Origin: FEN-1350 sp964386005
GTDB lineage: Bacteria; Planctomycetota; Phycisphaerae; Sedimentisphaerales; Anaerohalosphaeraceae
Assembly: GCA_964386005.1 (NCBI GenBank)
Contig: CAYLSB010000015.1
Location: 8,155-72,154 of the forward strand
Direction: 5' to 3'
Length of the DNA stretch: 64,000 nucleotides
Shown here: in pieces, positions 1 through 8,469 of the stretch
How the letters are laid out: each line of letters begins with the position of its first letter
Position numbering within the stretch: position 1 is the stretch's first letter
Program-made: the position numbers and the translations under genes
Notes under the pieces: model-generated
Seen by the model: the letters and a program-made list of their open reading frames with translations, nothing else
Told to the model about the DNA's origin: nothing
The model's database searches: none

Positions 1-1
1 G

Positions 2-1138
2 GGAAGGCCGAAGGGCGTCGTACACACGACGGCCGGCTATCTGATGCACTGCGCAATTACACATAAGATCGTCTTTAATATCCATGAAGATGACATCTAC
101 TGGTGTACGGCCGACATCGGCTGGGTTACCGGGCACAGCTATATCGTCTATGGCCCGCTAACCAACGGCGCCACCTCGTTGATGTTCGAGGGAGTTCCAA
201 CCTATCCCGATGCCGGGCGTTTCTGGCAGATCTGCGACAAGTTCGGTGTGACGGTGTTCTATACGGCCCCGACGGCGATTCGCTCCCTGATGCGTTTGGG
301 CGATGAGTGGGTTACAAAATACAAGCTCGACAAACTCCGGATTCTGGGGACGGTAGGCGAACCCATCAACCCCGAGGCATGGATCTGGTACTATGAAAAA
401 GTCGGTCACAGTCGTTGCCCGATTGTCGATACCTGGTGGCAAACGGAAACCGGCGGATTTATGATTACCCCATTGCCGGGCGCCCACACCCTGAAACCCG
501 GCAGCGCCTGCAAACCCTTCTTCGGAATCGATACGGTGGTTCTCCGCGACGACGGATCGGTCTGTAACGTCAACGAAGGCGGCAAGCTGTGCATTCGCAA
601 GCCGTGGCCGGGAATGATGAGAACCATGTATGGCGACCATGATCGCTTCATCGACACCTACTTTACCATGTTCAACGATTTGTACTTCACAGGCGACGGC
701 TGCCGCGTGGATGAAGATGGTGATCACTGGCTGATGGGTCGTATTGACGATGTAGTCAATGTGTCCGGCCACCGAATCGGTACCGCCGAAGTCGAAAGCG
801 CTCTGGTCAGTCATCCTAAGGTGGCCGAGGCCGCCGTAACCCCGATTCCCCATGAGATCAAGGGCCAGGGCCTGTATGCGTATGTCACGCTGAAAGAAGG
901 AATTCATGAAAGCGATGAGCTGAAGAAGGAACTGATGAATCACGTTCGCAAGGAGATCGGTCCGATCGCACAGCCCGAAGCGATACAGTTTGCACCGGCT
1001 TTGCCCAAGACGCGATCGGGCAAGATCATGCGACGGATTCTTCGAAAGATCGCCGAACGTGACACGGGGAGTCTCGGTGATATTACCACGTTGGCCGATC
1101 CGAGCGTCGTCGAACATCTGATTAAGGGACGCGGATAA
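2..1138 (+). CDS. acsA: Acetyl-CoA synthetase (AMP-forming), 3' part
   Basis: C-terminal 378 residues of an AMP-forming acetyl-CoA synthetase; the 5' end lies outside the window and the frame is open from base 2. The visible part begins in the AMP-binding P-loop motif (GRPKGVVHTTAGYL), followed by the WWQTETGG adenine-binding region, YFTGD, the hinge GRIDDVVNVSGHRIGTAEVE and the C-terminal PKTRSGKIMRR. The Lys in SGK is the residue acetylated to switch off this family in other bacteria (established for Acs). It activates acetate to acetyl-CoA with ATP. An AcuC-like deacetylase lies 1.4 kb downstream on the other strand, which fits acetylation control. A strong terminator follows directly. Confidence 0.95.
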   Translation, partial: GRPKGVVHTTAGYLMHCAITHKIVFNIHEDDIYWCTADIGWVTGHSYIVYGPLTNGATSLMFEGVPTYPDAGRFWQICDKFGVTVFYTAPTAIRSLMRLGDEWVTKYKLDKLRILGTVGEPINPEAWIWYYEKVGHSRCPIVDTWWQTETGGFMITPLPGAHTLKPGSACKPFFGIDTVVLRDDGSVCNVNEGGKLCIRKPWPGMMRTMYGDHDRFIDTYFTMFNDLYFTGDGCRVDEDGDHWLMGRIDDVVNVSGHRIGTAEVESALVSHPKVAEAAVTPIPHEIKGQGLYAYVTLKEGIHESDELKKELMNHVRKEIGPIAQPEAIQFAPALPKTRSGKIMRRILRKIAERDTGSLGDITTLADPSVVEHLIKGRG

Positions 1139-1160
1139 TCGGTTGTCTGATAACCAATAG

Positions 1161-1195
1161 AGGCCGGATACAGAAAACCGTATCCGGCCTTTTTG
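1161..1195 (+). terminator. Rho-independent terminator after acsA
   Basis: An 11-bp perfect stem (AGGCCGGATAC / GTATCCGGCCT) with a short A-rich loop is followed by a run of T. It lies 23 bases after the acsA stop codon and ends transcription before the MFS gene. Confidence 0.9.
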
Positions 1196-1225
1196 TAGCA
1201 CGCATTGTGGCGGAAAGGAGCGATT

Positions 1226-2476
1226 ATGAATCAACAAACCGTAACGACCGGCCCAAAAAATTACGGGTGGCAGGTTACCTTTGCGGGCATGGGAATCAAT
1301 CTGGCTTTGGGAATTCTCTACACATGGAGTGTTATCAGCAAGGGGATTCCGGCCGAGTGGGGCTGGAACGAAACCCAAAAATCGTTGCCCTATATGTTCG
1401 CTTGCCTTCTGTTCTCTCTGATGATGGTTCCGGCGGGGCGGATGCAGGATAAGATCAGTCCCCGGATCGTTGCGGCCATTGGTGGCGTATTGGTTGGGAT
1501 CGGTTTTATCGTCGCCAGTCTGAACACATCGCCGATCGGTTTTATTATCGGTTTCGGTATTCTTGCGGGAACCGGCATCGGTTTTGGGTATGCCTCGGCG
1601 ACTCCCCCGGCCGTCAAGTGGTTTCCCGCATCGAAGACGGGCTTGATTGCGGGTATCGTCGTTTCAGGATTTGGCCTTGCTTCCGTCTATACGTCCCCGC
1701 TTTCCAATTATCTGATCGGTCATTTTGGAGTGCAGACAACCGTTCTGATTTTGGGGATCGCCTTTTTGCTGGTTGTGGTTCTTCTGGCCCAGCTTCTGCG
1801 AATTCCTCCGGCGGGTTATGTACCGATGGGCACTTCCCCGGCGAAACCGTCCTCCGCTCCGACGTCGATGGTCAAAGAAAATTTTACCCCTATGGAAATG
1901 CTTCGAACGATTCAATTTCCGATGATTTGGTTTATGTACGCCTGCGGATCGGGAGCCGGTTTGATGATCATCGCCAAGTTGGCTGCGATTGTGAAAGGAT
2001 TGGTCGGCCGAGATATCGGTTTTGCCCTTGTAGCGATTATGGCGATTGGAAACGGTGCCGGACGAATTGTCGCCGGTATGATCAGCGACCGGATTGGACG
2101 TAAAAACACGCTGTTCATCTGTTTTCTCGTTCAAGCGGCGATGATCATGCTCCTTTCGTCGGCCCAAAGCGATGGTGTTCTGGCTTCCATCCCCGTGTTA
2201 TCCTTGCTTTCCGCTTTGATCGGGGCCAACTATGGTGCGAACCTGGCCTTGTTTCCATCCTTGACGAAGGACTATTACGGTTTAAAAAACTTCGGGGTAA
2301 ATTATGGATTGGTATTTACCTCATGGGGCGTCGGCGGATTCATGCTGGCCTATCTTGCCGGAAAGATGTACGATATTCATCAAACGTATGCGATTGCTTA
2401 TTATGGCGCCTGTGTCCTTCTGGTTCTGGCGGCAGTGATGGTTTATTTTGTCAATCCGCCGCGCAAAACGACCTAG
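1226..2476 (+). CDS. MFS transporter, OFA (oxalate/formate antiporter-like) family
   Basis: Predicted 416-residue inner-membrane transporter with about 12 hydrophobic helices. The N-terminus (NYGWQVTFAGMGINLALGILYTWSV) and the GRMQDKISPR loop match the OFA branch of the major facilitator superfamily, whose members move small monocarboxylates such as oxalate, formate or lactate. The ATG at 1226 is chosen because GGAG ends five bases upstream; the TTG at 1205 has no ribosome site. The gene lies after the acsA terminator, so it probably has its own promoter, but the acetate-activating neighbour suggests a carboxylate substrate. The substrate cannot be told from sequence. Confidence 0.85.
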   Translation: MNQQTVTTGPKNYGWQVTFAGMGINLALGILYTWSVISKGIPAEWGWNETQKSLPYMFACLLFSLMMVPAGRMQDKISPRIVAAIGGVLVGIGFIVASLNTSPIGFIIGFGILAGTGIGFGYASATPPAVKWFPASKTGLIAGIVVSGFGLASVYTSPLSNYLIGHFGVQTTVLILGIAFLLVVVLLAQLLRIPPAGYVPMGTSPAKPSSAPTSMVKENFTPMEMLRTIQFPMIWFMYACGSGAGLMIIAKLAAIVKGLVGRDIGFALVAIMAIGNGAGRIVAGMISDRIGRKNTLFICFLVQAAMIMLLSSAQSDGVLASIPVLSLLSALIGANYGANLALFPSLTKDYYGLKNFGVNYGLVFTSWGVGGFMLAYLAGKMYDIHQTYAIAYYGACVLLVLAAVMVYFVNPPRKTT

Positions 2477-2539
2477 AGTGCGGCGTAATCGATAGGGGAT
2501 AGTGCAACTCGGTAACAAGCCTTGCCCAGGCTTGGAGGA

Positions 2540-2577
2540 ACGACCCGGAGGCCATTGGCGTTCGGGTCGTTTATTTT
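2540..2577 (+). terminator. Terminator between convergent MFS and acuC-like genes
   Basis: Stem ACGACCCG / CGGGTCGT with a GGAGGCCATTGGCGTT-type loop, then TTTATTTT. The T-run reaches the stop codon of the convergent deacetylase gene at 2576. Confidence 0.8.
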
Positions 2578-3703
2578 ACAGACCGTGCAAAGGGAAAATC
2601 ATTTTTCGAATCTGATCAATAGTTTGGCCGAGGATCTCATTGACGGTATCTTTCTGTGTCTGGTCGGGGGCGAGCTGACGATCGCGAAGGCCACCGGACC
2701 AGTCGGTTGTTTCCAATAAAACCCCTCCCATTCCCGCAAGATCATCCTGTCGGTCCTCGCCGCAAAGGGCTATCCAGACCAACGCCCAGGCCCGGACGGT
2801 ATTCTCGACGTTATATCCGCCGCCTCCTGTGGCCAGGATGGGTTTTCCAAAGGCCAGCAAGAGTTCAATCACATCGGCCATGGTATTGTTCGTCAAACTC
2901 AGATTGGCCAGAGGATCATTGGCCAGCGTGTCGGCGCCGGCCTCGAGGACGATCACATCCGGATTGTAGGCATGGAGAAGCGGGAGTACGACCTTGCGGA
3001 TCGCCGCCAAATAGGCCGTATCGTATATTCCCATCGGCAGTGGAACATTCACCGCATATCCCCGCCCTTCGCCCTCGCCGAGATCTTCGACAAAACCCGT
3101 GCCGGGAAACAAGGTTCGGCCGTCCTGATGCAAAGAGATGGTCATCACGTCTTTGCGATTATAAAACGCCGCTTGAACCCCATCGCAGTGGTGAACGTCA
3201 ATGTCAATAAACACTACCCGTTTCCCCGCTTTGGCCAATGTCATACAGGCCAGCACAATATCGTTCACATAGCAAAAGCCGGCCGCCCGGTCGGCAAAGG
3301 CGTGGTGATATCCGCCGGAAGGGTTGAAGGCCACAGTTGCACGGCCGTCGAGGATCATCTGAGCCGCCGTGACGGAGGCCCCGGCGGCCCACGTAGCGTA
3401 AGGGTACATTCCCCCAAAGACCGGGCAATCCGAAGTACCCAGGCCGTAGCGGAGCATGGCGTAATCGAATTGTCCCGAATCAGCGGCTTCAAGAGCATCC
3501 AGATAGGACGGGGTATGATACCATTCGAACTGTTTTCGACCCAGTGGAATTGGGATGACTTCGGCTTTGTCCGGTCCGGTCAGCAGTCCCATAGAGGCCA
3601 GAAGCTGCCGGGTTTTTCCGGCCCGGGACGTATTGAAGGGGCAGCTTTCCGGATATGGATACTGTTCCAGTTGGGGACAGTGGACAAATAGTTTTGATCC
3701 CAT
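2576..3703 (-). CDS. acuC: AcuC-like histone deacetylase family protein
   Basis: 375-residue zinc-dependent deacetylase of the arginase/HDAC fold. Visible active-site elements are the His pair in GGYHHAF, the metal-binding Asp and His in DIDVHHCDG, a second metal Asp in EAGADTLANDP and the catalytic Tyr in GGGGYN. AcuC of Bacillus removes the acetyl group that inactivates acetyl-CoA synthetase; proximity to acsA supports the same role here, but the substrate is inferred. The start at 3703 has GGGGAG just upstream; an ATG 57 bases earlier would lengthen the protein without a ribosome site. Length is close to the 387 residues of the Bacillus protein. Confidence 0.88.
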   Translation of the reverse strand: MGSKLFVHCPQLEQYPYPESCPFNTSRAGKTRQLLASMGLLTGPDKAEVIPIPLGRKQFEWYHTPSYLDALEAADSGQFDYAMLRYGLGTSDCPVFGGMYPYATWAAGASVTAAQMILDGRATVAFNPSGGYHHAFADRAAGFCYVNDIVLACMTLAKAGKRVVFIDIDVHHCDGVQAAFYNRKDVMTISLHQDGRTLFPGTGFVEDLGEGEGRGYAVNVPLPMGIYDTAYLAAIRKVVLPLLHAYNPDVIVLEAGADTLANDPLANLSLTNNTMADVIELLLAFGKPILATGGGGYNVENTVRAWALVWIALCGEDRQDDLAGMGGVLLETTDWSGGLRDRQLAPDQTQKDTVNEILGQTIDQIRKMIFPLHGL

Positions 3704-3717
3704 TGTGCTCTCCCCAA

Positions 3718-4971
3718 TTATCCGGCTGAACTGATTTGCCGCTGGGCCGATTCCAGCCATGACTTATTGATTGAAACGCCCCAGCCCGGTCCGTTGGGAA
3801 TCGCCACTTTGCCATCCTGAACCTTCAGGACCGGCTCATACAGGCCGTCCGTCCAGTCGTTGTTCTCGATGGTGTATTCGATGAATGGCGCTGGATTGGG
3901 GATTGCTCCCATCAGGTGAAGGGCGAAGACAGTCACCATCGACAAGTTAGCCGAGTGCGGCACGACGGTGAGACCGGAACGACGGGCCATCTCAACAACG
4001 CGCAATGTCCGAGTCAGGCCGCCGATATAACAGACGTCCGGCTGGGCGATATCCATCGCCGGGATCGCGATCATCCGTCGCCACTGGGCCAGATCGTTGT
4101 CCTGCTCGCCGCCGGCGATGGGAACCTTCAGAGCTTTGGTCACCTCGGCGGTCCATTCAAATTCCCAATAGGGACAGGGTTCCTCGAAATGCACGACATG
4201 ATTCTGTTCGAGCATCCGTCCGACTTCAATGGCTTTGTCGGGCGTGTAGCAACTGTTGGCATCGACCATCAGCGCTGTGTCGGGGCCGATTGCTTTCCGG
4301 ACGGCCGGTACGATCTGGTCCGTACGACCCGGCCAGGGATCGCGGTTGTGCCCGGCTTCGGAGCCGATGCGGATTTTAAAGGCGGCGAATCCATGGGAAT
4401 CCCGCAGGGCGGCCAGCCGTTTGGCTTCCTCTTCGGCGGTGATCGTCCGACTCATACTCGAACCATAAACGGCCATCACGCGAGGTTTTCCGCCGAGCAG
4501 ATCGCATACGCTTTTGTTCTCGATCCTGCCGCGAAGGTCCCACAAGGCCGTATCCACGCCCGCCAGCGCCCGGCAGACAAAGGACCAGGGAAACTTCAGG
4601 TTTTTGTCGATACAGATGTCGCAAATATCGGCGACATCGTATGGGTCTTTTCCCAAAGCATGCGGAGCGATCTTGCGATGGAGGATCGTCGCGGAGATGT
4701 CGGCGTCGAATGGGGCGATCTGTCCGTATCCTTCGGCGCCGCTATCGGTGGTTACACGGACAACACTCAGGGAACCCTTCGTGAAGGTTTCGATGGTCTT
4801 GATCTTGGTGCCGCTTTTGCCGGTAACCAGCGAATCCATCGACCAGCTTTTCATGTCGCTTGTCCGGATCGGGACGGGTTTTCCCAGTCCGAAGGTCCGG
4901 TCGGACAAAAACGGTACGACAATCGTTGCCGCTGCCGCGGCTTTCATAAAATCTCGACGGGATGTGTTCAT
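3718..4971 (-). CDS. Tat-exported enolase-superfamily (mandelate racemase/muconate lactonizing) enzyme
   Basis: 417 residues with a twin-arginine signal (TSRRDFMKAAAAATIVV), so it should be exported folded. The mature part shows the enolase-superfamily signature: catalytic-base region FKIRIG, metal ligands in VDANS, EEP and GGEQ, then QPD and the VPHSAN segment. These enzymes abstract a proton alpha to a carboxylate, and this subgroup usually acts on sugar acids or related hydroxy acids as a dehydratase or epimerase. The start at 4971 is set by the Tat signal. It lies 28 bp after a nitrilase-family gene on the same strand, so they are probably one operon. Substrate unknown. Confidence 0.85.
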   Translation of the reverse strand: MNTSRRDFMKAAAAATIVVPFLSDRTFGLGKPVPIRTSDMKSWSMDSLVTGKSGTKIKTIETFTKGSLSVVRVTTDSGAEGYGQIAPFDADISATILHRKIAPHALGKDPYDVADICDICIDKNLKFPWSFVCRALAGVDTALWDLRGRIENKSVCDLLGGKPRVMAVYGSSMSRTITAEEEAKRLAALRDSHGFAAFKIRIGSEAGHNRDPWPGRTDQIVPAVRKAIGPDTALMVDANSCYTPDKAIEVGRMLEQNHVVHFEEPCPYWEFEWTAEVTKALKVPIAGGEQDNDLAQWRRMIAIPAMDIAQPDVCYIGGLTRTLRVVEMARRSGLTVVPHSANLSMVTVFALHLMGAIPNPAPFIEYTIENNDWTDGLYEPVLKVQDGKVAIPNGPGWGVSINKSWLESAQRQISSAG

Positions 4972-4999
4972 CGGACACCTGCCTGTTTTGAAGTTCGTT

Positions 5000-5818
5000 T
5001 CAGACCTGTGATTGATTCCCACCGATTGGAATCGTTACAATACGAATATCCCGGTCACGATCGGCGGCGATGGCCAGCGTATTACCCTTGGCATCCACAG
5101 CGATACTCTGGCCGCCATAGACCTGCCCCGTCCAGGGTCCGTGAGAGATTTGGCCGACCAGATCCGTTCCGACAACCGGAGCACCGATAGACTCGGCTGT
5201 TCTTTTCACGACGCGATGAAGTTCCATTCCATGCCGCGGCCATTTTTTTTCTTCGGCGGCCCAGCCGTAGGGGACCAGCAGGAGATCGACCCCCAGACGT
5301 TTGATCTTCTGCAAAACGGCCTCCTCAAACGTATCAGCGCAGATCACAAGTCCGATCTTTCCCAGCGGTGTCGATGCCGGGGTAATATCCCTTACGGTCC
5401 CGGCCATGTACGGCGGATACATCAGTTCAGGCAGGGTGTTGACCTTACGATGTTTCAACACAATCCGTCCGTCCGGATCGACAAGGATCGCTGAATCATA
5501 GAGGCATTCGTTATCCAGCTCGTCGATCCCGATACACAGGTACAATCCGTGATCTTTGGCCAGACGACACAACCGATCGGTGTCTTGCCCGGGTATTGGA
5601 GCGGCTCGTTTATGGGCATCCGGATTGACCCAGCCGAGAATCGCCGATTCAGGAAAACAGGCAATCTGAGCCGAGGCCTGTTTCGCTTCGGTCAGGGCAT
5701 GTTCGATCCGTGCGAAGTTGCCCTCACGATCTCCGTCCAGGCAGACAATCTGACACATCGCCACTCGGATGGAACGACGGTATTTTTTTTCTCCATCAGT
5801 GAATTTCGATCCGGCCAT
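5000..5818 (-). CDS. Carbon-nitrogen hydrolase (nitrilase superfamily)
   Basis: 272-residue member of the nitrilase superfamily with the complete Glu-Lys-Cys triad: Glu in CFPESAILGW, Lys in KHRKVN, Cys in VICADTFEE. Such enzymes hydrolyse amides, nitriles or carbamoyl groups in the cytoplasm. The start at 5818 has GGAG seven bases upstream; an in-frame ATG at 5836 lacks one. It is the first gene of a likely pair with the Tat-exported enolase-family enzyme. No secretion signal is seen, so the two products probably act in different compartments. Confidence 0.88.
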   Translation of the reverse strand: MAGSKFTDGEKKYRRSIRVAMCQIVCLDGDREGNFARIEHALTEAKQASAQIACFPESAILGWVNPDAHKRAAPIPGQDTDRLCRLAKDHGLYLCIGIDELDNECLYDSAILVDPDGRIVLKHRKVNTLPELMYPPYMAGTVRDITPASTPLGKIGLVICADTFEEAVLQKIKRLGVDLLLVPYGWAAEEKKWPRHGMELHRVVKRTAESIGAPVVGTDLVGQISHGPWTGQVYGGQSIAVDAKGNTLAIAADRDRDIRIVTIPIGGNQSQV

Positions 5819-5866
5819 GTTGTTCTCCGTAATCATTAACCGATCGAAAACCGATTCTCCGGCCGT

Positions 5867-7780
5867 TTACGTTCCAGCGGGATTGGACGGGTTCACCGGC
5901 CCGGCCGGGCGGCTCTTTCGCTTGCTCAAGTCATAGGTGATGGAATAGGCCTCGCCGTCGAATTCAGTTTTAATCTCATAGCCGCTATTATAGAAGATCT
6001 GCAGCATGGCTTTGTTGATCGGCAACACCGTCGCATAAAACGATCTGACTCCGCGGCCGCGAGCGATCTTGGTGATGTATTCCAGCAGAAAACTGCCCAT
6101 TCCCTTGTCCTGCCATTCATCCTGTACGATAAACGCCACCTCCGCCACGCCCGTTTTGGGATCGAGGAAGTATTGGGCGATCGCGACGATCTCATCGCCC
6201 GCGGGGCTGGGAACCACCGCCACAATCGCCAGGTTCTGCTGGTAATCCACATTGGTGAGTTTCTGTACATCTTTGTGCGGAAATGTCTTGGTATGGGAGA
6301 AGTATCTCCGCTTGATCGACTGGCTGCTCAGGGAATACAGCATGTCGGAAAGCGTCTCTTCGTCGGTGGGCTTGACCGGCCGGAAAAAGATCTCGGTGCC
6401 ATCCCGGAGCGTTTCGAAATGTTCCAGTTCGTCGGGATAGCGGACCTTTTCCCATTCCAGCTCGATCTGGTCGGCCTGGACATACTGTTGGGCCTTGGCG
6501 GCCTGGATCAGTTCCTTGCGGAATTTCGGATGAGCGATGTTGATCAACGACATGGCTCGCTCGCGAATGCTCTTGCCGTGCAGGTATGCAATCCCGAATT
6601 CGGTTACCACATAATGCACATCGCCCCGTGTGGTCACTACACCGGCGCCATCGGCAAGTTTGGGGACGATTCGACTGATGGACTCGTCCCTGGCCGTTGA
6701 GGGCATCGCGATAATGGGCTTGCCTTCCCGGCTGCGGGCGCAACCCCGAATGAAATCGACCTGGCCCCCGATGCCGCTGTAGAATTTGTAACCAAGCGAA
6801 TCGGCACAAACCTGGCCGGTCAGATCGATCTCCAGGCCGACGTTGATGCCGACCATCTTGTCATGCTGAGCGATGATGAATGGGTCGTTGACGTATTCGG
6901 TCGGGTGAAACTCGAACATCGGGTTGTTGTTAATGTAATCATAGAGCCGCTGTGAACCCATGCAGAAACTGGCAACGACTTTTCCGTGATTGATGGTCTT
7001 CTTCGTACACGTTACAGCTCCACACTCGATCAATTCAAGAATCCAGTCGCCGAACATCTCGGTATGAATTCCCAGTTCTTTCTTGTCGTGCAGAAATTCC
7101 GCCATGGCCTGGGGAATTCGCCCGATGCCGCATTCGATGGTGCTGCCATCCCCCACGAGCCGCGCCAGATTCTGCCCGATTCTCCGCAAGACTTCCGTCG
7201 GTTCGGCCGATTCAACGGCGACGATCGGTTCATCGAACGGGACCATCCAGTCGATCGCATTGATATGGATAAAGCTGTTCCCGAACGTTCGCGGCATGTG
7301 CGAATTCACCTGGGCGATCACGAGCTTGGCGTTGGCCGCGGCCGACTTGACAATATCCACCGATACGCCCAGACTGCACAGCCCGTTGACATCCGGAGGG
7401 GTAACGCTGATCAGCGCCACATCCACCGGCATCCGTCCGCTGGCAAACAGCCGCGGAATATCCGATAAAAAGATCGGCGTATAATCCCCCACGCCCCGCT
7501 CCAGAGCGCCGCGGACGTTGTCGGCGATGAAGAAACAGTTCATCTTGAATTTGTCCGCCAGCTTTTCGCTGGCGTACGGGGCCGACCCCATGGTCAACAG
7601 ATGGATGATATGGGCGTCATAGATATGCCCCGAATGTTCCACCAGGGCATGGACCAGATGCTGCGGCTGGCCGCATCCGGTGCCGATGAAAATATTATCG
7701 CCCGATTTGACCTGACGAATCGCTTCCGGAGCCGTGCAAACCTGCCGGGCATACTTTTGTTTCCAATCGAAGTTTGGCAT
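5867..7780 (-). CDS. Acetyl-CoA hydrolase/transferase fused to a GNAT acetyltransferase domain
   Basis: 637 residues. Residues about 1-440 are a class I CoA-transferase/acetyl-CoA hydrolase (related to 4-hydroxybutyrate CoA-transferase and Cat1), with GTGCGQPQ near the N-terminus and the VGLEIDLTGQV segment that carries the likely catalytic Glu. Residues about 465-620 are a GNAT N-acetyltransferase domain (VQDEWQDKGMGSFLLEYI acetyl-CoA pyrophosphate loop). The fusion is a known architecture. It would move CoA between acids and acetylate a target protein; with acsA and an AcuC-like deacetylase nearby, an acetylation switch on acetate activation is a reasonable inference. AGAGGG precedes the ATG at 7780. 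Confidence 0.9.
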   Translation of the reverse strand: MPNFDWKQKYARQVCTAPEAIRQVKSGDNIFIGTGCGQPQHLVHALVEHSGHIYDAHIIHLLTMGSAPYASEKLADKFKMNCFFIADNVRGALERGVGDYTPIFLSDIPRLFASGRMPVDVALISVTPPDVNGLCSLGVSVDIVKSAAANAKLVIAQVNSHMPRTFGNSFIHINAIDWMVPFDEPIVAVESAEPTEVLRRIGQNLARLVGDGSTIECGIGRIPQAMAEFLHDKKELGIHTEMFGDWILELIECGAVTCTKKTINHGKVVASFCMGSQRLYDYINNNPMFEFHPTEYVNDPFIIAQHDKMVGINVGLEIDLTGQVCADSLGYKFYSGIGGQVDFIRGCARSREGKPIIAMPSTARDESISRIVPKLADGAGVVTTRGDVHYVVTEFGIAYLHGKSIRERAMSLINIAHPKFRKELIQAAKAQQYVQADQIELEWEKVRYPDELEHFETLRDGTEIFFRPVKPTDEETLSDMLYSLSSQSIKRRYFSHTKTFPHKDVQKLTNVDYQQNLAIVAVVPSPAGDEIVAIAQYFLDPKTGVAEVAFIVQDEWQDKGMGSFLLEYITKIARGRGVRSFYATVLPINKAMLQIFYNSGYEIKTEFDGEAYSITYDLSKRKSRPAGPVNPSNPAGT

Positions 7781-7815
7781 CTTAAACCCTCTCTATGTCA
7801 GGGTTTGTTATCATT

Positions 7816-8469
7816 TTAGGTATTATCCTGAACCTCTAATACGCTCGGAAGGACCCTTCGGATATCAACTTCAAGTTTCTGAAATGCTCTAAGTTGTCTT
7901 AGGGAGCTGAAGTCTTCAATGAAATCCGGAATCCGCCGAATGGCCTGTGATGTATTGAATTGCTTTTTTCTTCGTCCATGTAAACCGCTTGCGGTTTTTA
8001 ATGCCTCGTGCAAAAGACTCTTGGGGTCAGAAAGTTGTTCTATATCGCTACATCTTGGTAGATTCAAAGAATCATCCCCATTTGGATTTCCCGATGCCTT
8101 ACGAATCGCAGTCTCGTTAGTTAAGAGCCATGCTTCCATCATCCGAACAGGGACAATGCCGACATAACGAGGATAATTCTGGAATTGAATCTGTTGGATT
8201 GCTTTCTCGATCTCAAAATATCTCTGTTCTGCGGCTTGCCCTTCGCTATCTCGATGGACAAACAAAAGATTACACGGATACAACCGAACGGCTTTTTCGA
8301 TTCGTTCCGGCAACTCCTTCGGCGGTTTTGGAATTCTTCGAAGGTCGGCACATATAGACTGGATGGGAACCATCGGAGGAAGCTGAAGGCGAAGAATCCA
8401 TGTCAGAATCGGGATCAACACCTGATCTGAAGAACCATCGCTTAATAGACTAAATCGAATTTCCATCAT
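7816..8469 (-). CDS. DUF4276-like / TOPRIM-like partner of the upstream ATPase
   Basis: About 217 residues. It resembles the DUF4276 family, which has a degenerate TOPRIM fold: an N-terminal acidic segment (LLSDGSSDQVLIPIL in place of the usual EG..D), a central LLFVHRDSEG acidic strand, and the diagnostic VPVRMMEAWLL stretch. The start (ATG at 8469 or 8466) lies inside the end of the ATPase gene, so the two overlap by about 17-20 bases and are translationally coupled. ATPase-TOPRIM pairs of this kind (OLD-like, RloAB-like, PARIS-like) act in phage defence. The function here is inferred. The region is visibly A+T richer than its neighbours. Confidence 0.7.
   Translation of the reverse strand: MMEIRFSLLSDGSSDQVLIPILTWILRLQLPPMVPIQSICADLRRIPKPPKELPERIEKAVRLYPCNLLFVHRDSEGQAAEQRYFEIEKAIQQIQFQNYPRYVGIVPVRMMEAWLLTNETAIRKASGNPNGDDSLNLPRCSDIEQLSDPKSLLHEALKTASGLHGRRKKQFNTSQAIRRIPDFIEDFSSLRQLRAFQKLEVDIRRVLPSVLEVQDNT

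Noticed and set aside
158..1378. 406-residue open frame on the minus strand across acsA
   Set aside because: It is the antisense shadow of acsA, which has unmistakable motifs on the plus strand.
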